Of a stretch of 64,000 nucleotides of DNA, positions 11,911 through 21,334 are shown one piece after another (position 1 is the first letter of the stretch; each line of letters opens with the position of its first letter). The notes beneath the pieces are model-generated. The model did not search any database. It saw only the letters and a program-made list of their open reading frames with translations, and had not been told where the DNA came from. A program made the translations under genes and the position numbers. Origin of the DNA: Schizochytrium sp. TIO01 (Eukaryota > Sar > Bigyra > Thraustochytrida > Thraustochytriidae); NCBI GenBank assembly GCA_004764695.1, contig SMSO01000037.1:480247-544246 (forward strand), given 5' to 3'.

Positions 11911-12636
11911 TTAAAGCTCCTCTTTTTCTGTTGCTAAAACTTGCACGAGGCGGCGTTCCGCCTCTTCCCAGTCAAGAATAGGCAACACTGCGTCAACATA
12001 GTCTTTGCGCTTGTTTTGGTGCTTCAGGTAATACGCATGCTCCCATACATCCAGGGCAAGAATGACATGAAGGCCCTTACTCGCCGGAGTATCTTGATTG
12101 CCAGTAGTCTCCACTGTCAAAACTTGAGTTTCTGGGTTGAAACATAACCAGCACCATCCTGATCCAAAAACACCCATGCACGCCTCACTAAAGATAGACT
12201 TAAATCCGTCAAAAGACCCAAATGTCTCGTTGATAGCCTCACTGAGCTTAGAACTTGAAGCAGGCTCACCAGCACCTTTTGGGCTGAGGTTGTGCCAGAA
12301 CTGGTCATGGTTCACATATCCTCCTCCGTGATTTTGAACCTGCCCACGAAGTCGAGGAGGAACTTCATCCAAATGTTGTAAAAGCTTATCAACACCCATT
12401 TTGGCCAAGTACTTCAGCTCTGGGTCTCCACGCAAAGCTGTTAGGGCCTGATTTAACTTATCTGTATAGGCCTGGTGATGCTTTAGATGATGAATACGCA
12501 TAGTCTCCTCATCAATGTAAGGCTCCAGCGCATCATACGCATATGGCAATGGCGGCAAGGGTAGGTGCTGGCCTTCACCAATTCCAGCGAGCCCACAGAC
12601 GAAAACAGACATCAAAACCCACGAACGGAAACCCAT
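11911..12636 (-). CDS. Superoxide dismutase, Mn-type of the Fe/Mn family, with a predicted signal peptide
   Basis: This 241-aa protein catalyses dismutation of superoxide to oxygen and hydrogen peroxide. The N-terminal helix carries HHLKHHQAY (metal ligand His at 49-54), followed by NHGGGYVNHDQFW with the second His, then GSGWCWLCF. The signature DVWEHAYYLKHQNKR supplies the Asp and His ligands. The GGG before NH and the Gln in GNQDTP are features of Mn- rather than Fe-enzymes. Residues 1-22 (MGFRSWVLMSVFVCGLAGIGEG) read as a cleavable secretory signal with one Arg and a hydrophobic core, not an amphipathic mitochondrial presequence, so the mature enzyme would start near QHLPLPPLPYAYD. Length after cleavage fits the family. 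ATG at 12636. It is divergent from the gene at 13200. Confidence 0.93.
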   Translation of the reverse strand: MGFRSWVLMSVFVCGLAGIGEGQHLPLPPLPYAYDALEPYIDEETMRIHHLKHHQAYTDKLNQALTALRGDPELKYLAKMGVDKLLQHLDEVPPRLRGQVQNHGGGYVNHDQFWHNLSPKGAGEPASSSKLSEAINETFGSFDGFKSIFSEACMGVFGSGWCWLCFNPETQVLTVETTGNQDTPASKGLHVILALDVWEHAYYLKHQNKRKDYVDAVLPILDWEEAERRLVQVLATEKEEL

Positions 12637-13199
12637 CGTATCTAATCTTGCAAAGGTGAATATACCAAATCAGTATCAACAAGGTCTCAAACCTCGAAAG
12701 GAAAGGGGCAACGCAAAAGCCCCAAAGCGTTCCGCAAAGTTGATCTCCACGGGTAGCAGTGCAAGATCAGTGCAAGATTGGAGCAAAGCGAGGTCGCTCT
12801 GGCGAGTGGGAGAAAGGAACCCTTTTGTCGAACTGCCGCATTTAGTATCTCAAAAGCAAAAGAACTATTTTCTAAAATTACTTTACACCTTCAACAACTT
12901 TATGAATAGGTTGGGAACAAGGTGCTCTACCTATCTTCGTAGGTACACCTACGTACCATTGTTGAGATTTCAGGTTATTGAGGTGTCTGCTGCAAACACG
13001 TTTCGCTTGCGGCGGACCACGCAACGTGCAGAAGCAGCGCTGTTCTTGGGCTGCCTTTTCTTCAACTGTTGGATCCCGCAGCTAACCTTCGAATCAACAC
13101 TGGGTTAGACCAAACCCTGCTTTGCACCGTTCCCCACCTTGAAGGCAAGAAAGCAAGCGTGACAAGAGGAAGTCTTGGAGATCGCGAAGCACATTGAAA
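12637..13199. promoter_or_regulatory. Divergent intergenic region shared by the SOD gene and the acidic-protein gene
   Basis: 563 bp separate the two divergent start codons, so it must hold both promoters. A 150-codon open frame here starts only with GTG and shows no domain, so I do not call it a gene. No specific motif was identified. Confidence 0.5.
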
Positions 13200-14063
13200 A
13201 TGCGAGGTGGAAAGAAGGTCAAGCAGAGCTTGGCTTCTACAGAAAAAGTTGAGGATCATAATAATGTTGACGCGGGAACAGAGGAGCTGAAAGTCTCTAA
13301 TGACGAGAGCAACGTAGACAAGGTCGGCGACAAGCTCTCAAATCAAGGAGTCAAAAAGACAGAATCTTCAAAAGAGAAAAATGGCAAACGAAGTGTAAAG
13401 AATATCACCGAAGATGATGAGGCTGGGGACAACGAGGATGGTGACGAAGATGAAAATCACGTTGAGGAACTCAAGTCAGCATACCAAGTTGCCCGTGAGG
13501 CTAATATTCGTCGTAACCTTGCTGAGCTTGAGGCACTTGGACTTGACCTTGGACCATCCCTTACCTCGGCGGAGAATGAAAAGTCTAGAAAAAAGCCGGC
13601 TACAAAATCGCCTCAAAAGCGAGTTAAAGCACCTCCTCGTGAAGGTACACGCAAATCACGAAGATTGGCAAACCAAGAAGCCATGCCGGTTCCAGTTGAC
13701 CCACGAATGGTAAGAACGTTAGATGGTGAAAGTGATGATGATGAAGACGAAGACGAGGACCGTCGTGCCTACCTTTCAACAATGGAGCGTAAGATTGCAC
13801 GTCTCAAAGAACTTCATGAAAAGCAAGGGTCCACATATAAAAATCCAACTGCGACGTATGAGCATACTTGGATGCGTGTAAGAACAATGTCAGACAAAGC
13901 ATTGGCCCGACGTATTAGCGTCATTGAGAAGGCATGCGGCGAACATTGCATTGTTAAAATGCGCATGTTTGCCGAAGTGCTGATTCTTGCAAATAAGCAC
14001 AAGCTTGCTGAAGATGCAGAGGCGGCCCTCAAAAGACTAAACTCGCTTATTACCAAAGCTTAA
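13200..14063 (+). CDS. Acidic/basic nuclear-type protein with an LGL motif, similar in pattern to the CMR1/WDR76 N-terminus
   Basis: The true ATG is at 13200 (an in-frame TTG lies two codons earlier). The product is 287 aa. Residues 1-90 are charged and probably disordered, with a Glu/Asp cluster. Residues ~95-118 contain YQVAREANIRRN followed by LEALGLDLG, which resembles the NI-x-x-N...LGL motif that precedes the propeller in WDR76/CMR1 DNA-damage-binding proteins. RKSRRLA at 151-157 resembles the short basic motif that accompanies it. There is no WD40 propeller here; instead there is an acidic run (DDDEDEDED) and a helical C-terminus of ~85 residues. A chromatin-associated role is inference. 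It is probably a complete gene, since it has a stop and an AT-rich 3' flank. Confidence 0.75.
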   Translation: MRGGKKVKQSLASTEKVEDHNNVDAGTEELKVSNDESNVDKVGDKLSNQGVKKTESSKEKNGKRSVKNITEDDEAGDNEDGDEDENHVEELKSAYQVAREANIRRNLAELEALGLDLGPSLTSAENEKSRKKPATKSPQKRVKAPPREGTRKSRRLANQEAMPVPVDPRMVRTLDGESDDDEDEDEDRRAYLSTMERKIARLKELHEKQGSTYKNPTATYEHTWMRVRTMSDKALARRISVIEKACGEHCIVKMRMFAEVLILANKHKLAEDAEAALKRLNSLITKA

Positions 14064-14320
14064 ATTTCAGATATTCTGTCATATCTAATCCATATGTTCT
14101 TCAAATAATTCTTATGTTGTCGTATATTTAAAGGGATTTTCTACTGAGAATACATCGTTAGGTCAACTTATTGAGAGAATTGTGGACACTCACACAAGTC
14201 CGAAGAAAATATCGAAGACATTGAAATGCAATCCAATGCACTGGCTTTGCTGAAACTCTTGGTCTCGCATTCACGACAGACCTTCAGAAATCAGGGGCAG
14301 AGCTAAAACAACTGCATAGA
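14064..14320. other. Convergent spacer
   Basis: Short AT-rich 3'-to-3' spacer between the acidic-protein gene and the thioredoxin-fold gene. It presumably contains both polyadenylation regions. Confidence 0.5.
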
Positions 14321-15394
14321 TCAATAAATTAGAGATATACTTTGCAAATTGTCTTGAATCCATACCTCTTCGACATCAACTGAAAATTTGCCTTCAGGAA
14401 AAGATGAATGTGCTGCCCACTGGTTTTTAAGCCATGCATGGAATTCTACTAGTGAATGAAATTGAAGTGAGGGTGCGCCTGTCACGCCGCTAGCTCTATA
14501 ATCTGGTTTTGATTGAGAGAAAAAGAGGCTTTGCACTTGCAATCGTAAAGCCTCAAATTCGTTACTATCCTCACTATCCGTCACGGACAAAGGAAATGTC
14601 AAGACAGCTTCCCCATTACTATTCACGAAAACAACGCAAGGTGATAAACCAGTTACCCGTAGAGAGCGAACAGCATGATCAGCTCCTAGCCCAAAGTGAG
14701 GGCCAGCCCAAACATGCAAATTACTTTGCCAAGCACCCGCTGTTTTTGATGAAAGAGAAATATTAGCTATAGTATCTTTCACAGTTTCAAGAGAGTCGTC
14801 TGTAGCAACCATTCGTAAAACCATGGGTAGCCCGCGAAAAGTCTCATAAAATTGCTCAACAATGAGCTGCTGTGAGCAATAATTCCATGCTGCCCAAAAC
14901 ATCAAGGCTACTGGTTGCCCGCGAGGAATAAGTTTTTGTCGCTCTCCTGAAAGGTCCACCACATCAACATTTCGAGCATCTTCTTCCCCAATTTCAAGTT
15001 CTACTCCAATTGATATGTCAGGGAACTCTGATGCAATTTCCTCAACCTGGGTTTCCATTGCCTCGGGATCAATATTAAGGGCCTCCGCAGCATGCAAAGA
15101 GCACCAGCCTCCAATTCCAGCGCTTCTTAGGGTTTGAGTCTCGCTACTAAAGGGTGCCCGTACGTCATCCTGAGTTAAAGACCATGATAATGTCTTTCGC
15201 AGCCAAACATGAATCTGTGAACCATCTCTTGCCACACCATGTCGTGCAGTTTTCTTGACAACCTCACTCAGGAGCTTCCTCACATGGTTTCCTATCTCTG
15301 TATTGCTGTTGTCTCTACACATATCATCCACAACCTGAGGAGTTTTCGGCCCTATTGCGCTTTTAGCCTCCAAAGGCTTGGTAGTATTTTCCAT
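14321..15394 (-). CDS. Thioredoxin-fold protein lacking the CxxC active site
   Basis: The first ATG is at 15394, giving 357 aa. The frame is open ~90 bases upstream but with no ATG. Residues ~150-290 fit a thioredoxin/TlpA-like fold: a beta strand VALMFWAAW leads into the usual active-site position, and the cis-proline loop is recognisable at GLSPCVVFVNSNGE (~252), where redoxins have a TPT-like loop before a beta strand. The active site reads WNYCSQQ instead of WCxxC, leaving one Cys at ~173, so normal disulfide reductase chemistry is unlikely. Residues 1-140 are of unknown fold and include WCSLHAAEAL. There is no signal peptide. The function is unknown; a redox-inactive or single-Cys adaptor is inference. 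The tRNA gene lies upstream on the same strand. Confidence 0.75.
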   Translation of the reverse strand: MENTTKPLEAKSAIGPKTPQVVDDMCRDNSNTEIGNHVRKLLSEVVKKTARHGVARDGSQIHVWLRKTLSWSLTQDDVRAPFSSETQTLRSAGIGGWCSLHAAEALNIDPEAMETQVEEIASEFPDISIGVELEIGEEDARNVDVVDLSGERQKLIPRGQPVALMFWAAWNYCSQQLIVEQFYETFRGLPMVLRMVATDDSLETVKDTIANISLSSKTAGAWQSNLHVWAGPHFGLGADHAVRSLRVTGLSPCVVFVNSNGEAVLTFPLSVTDSEDSNEFEALRLQVQSLFFSQSKPDYRASGVTGAPSLQFHSLVEFHAWLKNQWAAHSSFPEGKFSVDVEEVWIQDNLQSISLIY

Positions 15395-15637
15395 CTCAGC
15401 AACCTTTGAGCACAAACACCCTCCCAAACCAATCAACGAAAAACAAGGTCTTGTTAGGTCCAAACTTTGGCCACAACTAAATCTGCCATCCTACTTGTAT
15501 AACGTATCAACTTCGGTACCTGCTGCAGAAAACTCTAGCGAACAACTTCTCCGTCATCTTGCGCAGCCCAGTTCAAGCTACTAGTCAGAACTACCTTGAA
15601 AAGGCCTAACAAATGGCCTATACTGAGTCATATTGAG

Positions 15638-15646
15638 AAAAAAAAA
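15638..15646 (-). terminator. RNA polymerase III oligo(T) terminator of tRNA-Arg
   Basis: Nine consecutive A on the plus strand read as nine T on the transcribed strand, three bases past the tRNA discriminator. This is the expected pol III stop. Confidence 0.8.
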
Positions 15647-15648
15647 GA

Positions 15649-15720
15649 AATCCACGCGGGAGATCGAATCCCGGACCACCCGCGTCGGAAACGGGCACTC
15701 TACCACTGAGCTACGCGGAC
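15649..15720 (-). tRNA. tRNA-Arg, anticodon CCG
   Basis: A 72-nt cloverleaf can be folded by eye. The acceptor stem is GTCCGCG with CGTGGAT (one G-U at 5:68, and G1 facing U72). The D-arm is GCTC/GAGT with an AGTGGTA loop. The anticodon stem CCCGT/GCGGG holds the loop TTCCGAC, so the anticodon is CCG, reading CGG codons. The variable loop is 5 nt and the T-arm is CGGGA/TCCCG with loop TTCGATC. The internal A-box (TAGCTCAGTGG) and a B-box-like T-loop are present. No intron and no encoded CCA are seen. An oligo(T) terminator follows. Confidence 0.93.
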
Positions 15721-16408
15721 TTCATAACTGAATGATCAGTTGTTAGTGAGGCAGCAATACACCAATATAAATATAGGTACACTGTACCTGTACTAAGTAT
15801 GGTTTTTTAGGCCTATACTTGCACAGTACTCTATAGCCCTTAATCTATGCCAATTCTTTCTTTTCCAGTGATTTTTTAATTTAAATTGAAAATAAAAGCA
15901 ATTGGTGGCAGATTAGCCTAATTTTTGCCTTGAACTTTGGGCTTTTTTAAAAAACAAAATTATGATCTCTTGAGGAAACCCAGACTATTCGCCTCTTGCC
16001 TTGAGTATAAGATTTCTTGCTTTTGCTATTCTCAGCAGGAGAGCAATCATGTCTTCACTATAAAAGGCTTATCTGTTAATACTAGTTTTTATATATGCTT
16101 GTATAACAAACGCCTTAAAAGTTCTTCAACTTGGTCTATTTAATTTGGAGGAAACAAAACTAGTATTATAGGTACACACCCTGAACTGACATGTCAACGG
16201 ATAGGCTCTGAAGATGAAGATAGAAATAGAGAGCGCTACACAGCACACGTTGCTCGCTTCCATCTTGAGGTCTCCTGATCTTGATCAGATATCACCATTA
16301 GGGTATTTCCAGGCACGGGTGCCGGTGACAATATTGCGGCACGGAAGCATAAGCAAGTGATTCTATTGTTATGCTTCGGAAAGGCTGAGAGCCTGCGTGG
16401 AAAAGCGC
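15721..16408. other. Spacer between the tRNA and the membrane-protein gene
   Basis: AT-rich, no gene recognised. It contains the promoter region of the plus-strand gene at 16409. Confidence 0.45.
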
Positions 16409-19054
16409 ATGGGTAGAGTATTACTTTGTCGCGGCAGTGGCCGACGAGTTCTTACTTGGCTTGTGGCACTTACGTTCCTTGCGTCACAAACTCATGAGGC
16501 CTCTGCAATAAACTGGGCAGAGTGCTCTGGTAATCGATCGCAAAACATTGTTGTACCGCACTACAATGGTTGGACGGCAAGGTGGGGGCATGGCTTAGTC
16601 GCAGACGAAACAAATGATCTGCTCTACCTGCTGGGAGGTGATGACTACCGTGGCTGGAGTGATGGTGGTGGGAAACTTCACAATGATGTTTGGAGAACAA
16701 CAGGGGCAAGCTGGGAACGTTTTACAAAGATAGTCACAAGTGAAGTGCGTATGTATTCCCAGCTCATCTGGCGTCGTGTCTGGCCAGACAAACTACCACC
16801 ATCAGGGTATGATTACTATGAGTGGATTGAATGTCTTACACGACCATGGCAAGGATCTCCAGTTTGTTCAACTAGTGATGACCCGTTTAATGGAGATCTA
16901 CGAAGGTGGTCGCCACGACGAAATCATGCAACAACATACTGGAAACGCTCCTCAGGAGACTCTGAAGTCATTTGGGTCATTGGCGGCTTAGCAGCAGACG
17001 AAACTGGTACAGGGGAGGATCATATCGTACGTTTACGTAATGACGTTTGGGCATCTGCTGATGGAATTACCTGGGACCTTGTGAACCCTGGCTGTCGTTA
17101 CGAAGATGTTCAAGCAAGTCCTGGATTGGGTGCAGAGTTTTCAACGTGCACAAGCAGTGTCGATTGCTATGGCGATTCTAAATGCATAAACTCTGAAACT
17201 CAAGCAGAGGTCACTAGTGCAGCGCAAGGTGGTGGTCGTTGTTCATGCTCGATCTTTCGCCCCCGTGAACGACATGCTGTTGCTGTATATGGTGGGAATC
17301 TCTATTTAAGTGGTGGTATTACACATATTCGTGCAACAGACTGTGGAGATTTCCCTTGCAATGAAGGTGGTTATGCGACTGTAGCTGATGATATCTGGTA
17401 TTCATCTGATGGAGCTACATGGACCCAACTGGAGGCACTATCGCATGCCTATGCAGATCATGGTCTACTACCTCTGAATGGATATCTGTGGCTTGTCTCC
17501 ATGGGACAGGATATTGTAAATGCTCTTGAAACCACTTCAAGTGTTCAAGATAGATCTCTTTCAGTTCATGCACAAGGTGGAAAGTATCTCGTTGGTCTAG
17601 ACTGGCCGCGTACAACTGAACAGCGGAATGTGGGACCAGACTTTGACGAGGACTTTGTCTATGTTGCCTCGAGCGAAGATATTTACAAATATACAATCGG
17701 TAGTGGATGGGCCAAAATCTCGAATGATACCAACAATGTACCTGGGACTGTGAATGTCTGGGAAGATGCCCCAGTGTGGCGCATTCAAGGCGATATGACA
17801 GATGCTGACGCAACTGCTCTGGAGGCACGAGGGATTACTACATTACGCCAGCTTGCAGCGGTTGGACCTCAAACTACAGTCTCACTTCGTGAAGATGATG
17901 GTGTTTACTACATTTGTAGATACAAGTACAGAGCTTTGGCAGTTTTGAATAAATGCGCTTTTCAACCCGAATATGGCGATGGGTATTGGAATGTGACATA
18001 CCGTGCAGAGGTCTTGTCTCCCATGACTAATCCAATGTTGCGTGGAAGTTCAGATGACGATAGTGATGATGACAGCAGTAGCAATTCAACTGAGGAATCG
18101 CATTACATTTATGGATATGATGGATGTGTGCAGGCTCAGTTAGATGCAGAGAAAATCGCCTATCTCGATGAGATGCCAGAGTACCGTGCAGATGCGGCTG
18201 CTGGGCGAATTGATTTACAATGTCGCTGGGCATTTCCCGATCGTAGTCAGATTGGTGCCGTGAACTTTGGAGGAAAACTCTACATTGTAGGTGGTTTGAT
18301 TTCGCAGCGTAGCGATGATTGGGTCTATGAAGAGCGTGGTGATACTTGGTATCGCGATGACACCGTCCCAATGACTCTCATGCCTACGAAACCAGATGAT
18401 CGATCCTCAGATACCACATTTGCATTTTCGTGCGATGAAACTGATTGCCTCTTCGAATACAAGGTTGAAATTATTGACGAAGATGATTCCTCAGTCGCAG
18501 ACACTTTGCGCGACTGGACTATGAGCACGGGATCATCATTTGATCTCCTTGAATTATTTCCTGGAGGTGGACGATATCGTATGACAGCTCGAGCAATCGA
18601 TCCAGCCGGCAACATCGATGTAAATTACACAGAATCACGAAACCAGTATACGTGGACTTACATTCCAAAGGTACCTGTCGGTCTGGTCATGGGAATCCTC
18701 CTTATTTTTGCGCTTCTGGGTCTCGCTGTTTTCTTGGAGATGCGCCGTCGCAAGAAGAAAGCAGCATTGGAGCGGTACGCACTCAAGCGCATGCGCCGCA
18801 AGTTCAAGGGTATGCAAAAGCGCAACAAGAAGGAAAAGGGCAAATCTTCAAAGAAAAAGAAGGGCGACAAGAGCCGCGAGGCTGGAGGCAAGAAGAAGAA
18901 GAAAAAGAAGGACAAGGGCAAAAAGAGTGGCGATGGAGACAAGACCAAGAAAAAAAGAAGAAGGACAAGAAGCCCAAGGAAGGCATTTCTGCCGGTCCAG
19001 AAGACACAAAACGGAAGCGCAAGAAGAAGAAGAAGGCGTAAATCTAGTCCGTAG
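16409..19054 (+). CDS. Type I membrane protein with a Kelch-like propeller ectodomain and a Lys-rich cytosolic tail
   Basis: The ATG is at 16409 (a GTG four codons earlier is not used). Residues 1-~33 form a signal peptide: basic start, hydrophobic core LTWLVALTFLA, then ASA. The ectodomain has repeated Kelch-like blade motifs, each a hydrophobic strand, a GG pair and a downstream DxW: LLYLLGGDD...NDVW, VIWVIGGLA...NDVW, LYLSGGI...DDIWY and LYIVGGLI...DDW. Many Cys suggest disulfides, and NxS/T sites occur. One transmembrane helix (GLVMGILLIFALLGLAVFLE) lies at ~755-777, followed by a stop-transfer cluster RRRKKK and a long Lys-rich tail. The last ~35 codons switch from AAG-Lys to AGA-Arg codons after seven A at 18950-18956. 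Restoring one A gives a Lys-rich end stopping at 19041 (877 aa), which I think is the true C-terminus. A surface adhesion or recognition role is inference. Confidence 0.85.
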   Translation: MGRVLLCRGSGRRVLTWLVALTFLASQTHEASAINWAECSGNRSQNIVVPHYNGWTARWGHGLVADETNDLLYLLGGDDYRGWSDGGGKLHNDVWRTTGASWERFTKIVTSEVRMYSQLIWRRVWPDKLPPSGYDYYEWIECLTRPWQGSPVCSTSDDPFNGDLRRWSPRRNHATTYWKRSSGDSEVIWVIGGLAADETGTGEDHIVRLRNDVWASADGITWDLVNPGCRYEDVQASPGLGAEFSTCTSSVDCYGDSKCINSETQAEVTSAAQGGGRCSCSIFRPRERHAVAVYGGNLYLSGGITHIRATDCGDFPCNEGGYATVADDIWYSSDGATWTQLEALSHAYADHGLLPLNGYLWLVSMGQDIVNALETTSSVQDRSLSVHAQGGKYLVGLDWPRTTEQRNVGPDFDEDFVYVASSEDIYKYTIGSGWAKISNDTNNVPGTVNVWEDAPVWRIQGDMTDADATALEARGITTLRQLAAVGPQTTVSLREDDGVYYICRYKYRALAVLNKCAFQPEYGDGYWNVTYRAEVLSPMTNPMLRGSSDDDSDDDSSSNSTEESHYIYGYDGCVQAQLDAEKIAYLDEMPEYRADAAAGRIDLQCRWAFPDRSQIGAVNFGGKLYIVGGLISQRSDDWVYEERGDTWYRDDTVPMTLMPTKPDDRSSDTTFAFSCDETDCLFEYKVEIIDEDDSSVADTLRDWTMSTGSSFDLLELFPGGGRYRMTARAIDPAGNIDVNYTESRNQYTWTYIPKVPVGLVMGILLIFALLGLAVFLEMRRRKKKAALERYALKRMRRKFKGMQKRNKKEKGKSSKKKKGDKSREAGGKKKKKKKDKGKKSGDGDKTKKKRRRTRSPRKAFLPVQKTQNGSARRRRRRKSSP

Positions 19055-20974
19055 CTTGGACTCTAGTAAATGTAGTCTTACACAATTTTGCGCTCATGCA
19101 ACATGGAAAGCTCGGGTGGCGCCCGTTGGATATCTCACAATCTTATTGGATAAACTGTTACTATAAATAGGCCTAAATAAACAAATATACATCAACCATT
19201 CGGGCAAGATTACCCTAGGTATACAAAAATGAAAGCTTTTAAAGCCAACTGCATTCAGAGCGAGTTTATTTTTTAACATTACACCAGCAACATTTCAAGA
19301 ATGAGTGATTCATCCACTGCAAATGTTAGCGCAGAGTTCAAGACACTAGGTTAAAAGTTATGAACCCAATAACGTTGACAACTTAAGAGCCATGAACCAT
19401 GAACCATGATCAAGGCCAATTTGTTTTGTGCGAGAACAACAACGGTAGTGCGCCTTTGCTCGATTTAGCAGTTAGCAACATCTTCTTGAGATTCTAAAGT
19501 CCAGATATGAATCATCAAAATCAAGTTTCTGAACAACCACCAGATAACAACACCCCTGCGAGAGTTAAAGCTCACACGGTTTTGGCCTCAGACATGCGTT
19601 GAGTCGTACTTGTCGCAATACACGACAGTGCACCGTTCAGACTGTCTAAGATCACGACAAAATTTAAGTGGAATGTCGTCTCTAACAAGTCGATGCACCT
19701 CTTAAAGAACGATAGATATCTATCTCTATACAGGGTCTGGTACTAAGTAATGCCTAGGTCCTCCATGCTCGTCAGAAGCCTTTTCGAGAAGCCAGCCATT
19801 CAGGAACAAATTCTACGTGGCTAAATAGTGCCTCCCTTTTGAGGTGATGCGCATCACTTTTCGGCGATGGCCTAAAGTTCCCAGAACTTTATAATATTTG
19901 TCTCGTGAAAGAGGAATCCCATTCGGGTTCCTAGCAACAGGCCATCTATCTGTATTCATGCAGGAACCCATCTACCGCATCACAGCTTTCCTGAGTCTCT
20001 GCTTGCCGAGTAAGCCGTTCGCGGCGTCATGGTTACAGCGCTTCAAACCCCTTTCCTGACATCGAGTGCTCTCCGTCCACCTGAGCGATGATCGATTTCG
20101 CAGCCAACAATCGCAGCCCTTGTGCTCCTTTGATTCCCCTCCACAGAAAGTATTTATGTATCTGGGTATCCAGGTATCCAGGTACCTAACTAGATACTAG
20201 CCAGCCTGGTTCACCCTCGTCCCAGTTCTCCACACCGCTTGTTGATCCAGGGTTCCGCAGCAAGTTCTCGCGATCCTCAAATCGACTGGTCTATGATTAT
20301 CCTCAAGAATGCAAGTTGGCACTGACCTCAAATTGAAGTGAAGAAGCAGCCACGCTTGAAAGCAAGCGCACACCTTTATCCAAGGCTCAGTGGTGAGCAC
20401 CCTCGGACATAGACATGAGCCTGCAAAGATCGCACCGAACAGAGAAGTCTTCTTGGAGGTGGGGAAAGCTTCGCTGTTCGGCGCCAGCTCGGCTGCTTCC
20501 TTGTTCCCCCCTCTGTCTTGGCTCCGGTACATAGACGCTTCTTTGTTCTCATTATTGACCTATATACAGTAAACCATAGGATTGCCGTCTAGTGGCGCTT
20601 GGAGAAAGAAAAGTTTGCCCAGGTCTACTACCACGTCTGTCGCACAATCTTTTGAGCAAGGCGTGCGTGGCATTCCTGCACCGCTGCCTCGACATATAAA
20701 ACAGAGGCATTGAGGGCTCCGGGGAGAGTTCCGGGCCTAACTCACACGCTTTCAGCAGAGTCCAGAAGGAGCCACGGCCTGCAGGGTCCGTAACTGGTCG
20801 ATCTGTCTCGAAAGCGACTCGATCTTGAAGCCAGATCCGCTCTCTTCAATCTCACGCATTTCTTTTTTATGATGGTCGATGATAAACTTTGAAAGCAGCC
20901 AAATAAGGATAGAAAAAAAAGAATTAAAAAATCTAATAAAAGAAACAAATAACTACAAGCACATATATTTTATT

Positions 20975-21334
20975 TTAAAAAATAAAAGAAGATGATGGAT
21001 TACGGTAAGTAAGGCTATATAGTCTAAAGTTGAACATTTCTCTTTCCACCAGAGTTAAAATTGCGCCGCAGAGTCCAATACAGCTGCGATGAGGCACAAG
21101 AGCGAGGGGGGCAGAGAGGGCCGAGCCGTCTTGAGTTTTAAATAGAGTGCAAAGGTGGCGTAGTGAGACCTCTGGCAGCTCTCGTGCAAAGACTTCAAGC
21201 ACACCCCTGGGCGTAACCACGGCAAAACCCGTAGCTTGGTTTCCGAAGCACAGAGTGGCAGGTTCCACGGCACCGCCCCAGTGTCGGCACGGAGCGGCGA
21301 GACTTTGTAGAACTACTTCCCAGGTGACCCCCAT
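20975..21334 (-). CDS. Weak candidate small protein (119 aa)
   Basis: This is an ATG-initiated open frame in a GC-richer block. The segment LCFGNQATGFAVVTPRGVLE resembles a propeller-type strand pattern, but no family is recognised and chance open frames of this length are expected in this window. I list it only because this block otherwise has no content. Confidence 0.18.
   Translation of the reverse strand: MGVTWEVVLQSLAAPCRHWGGAVEPATLCFGNQATGFAVVTPRGVLEVFARELPEVSLRHLCTLFKTQDGSALSAPLALVPHRSCIGLCGAILTLVEREMFNFRLYSLTYRNPSSSFIF

Noticed and set aside
12656-13108. 150-codon frame in the divergent promoter region
   Set aside because: It has no ATG at its start and no domain, and it occupies the only DNA available for two promoters.
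16397-16408. GTG start four codons upstream of the Kelch-like gene
   Set aside because: Nuclear eukaryotic genes start with ATG, and the ATG at 16409 gives a proper signal peptide. The same logic moved starts at 13194, 15463 and 29580.
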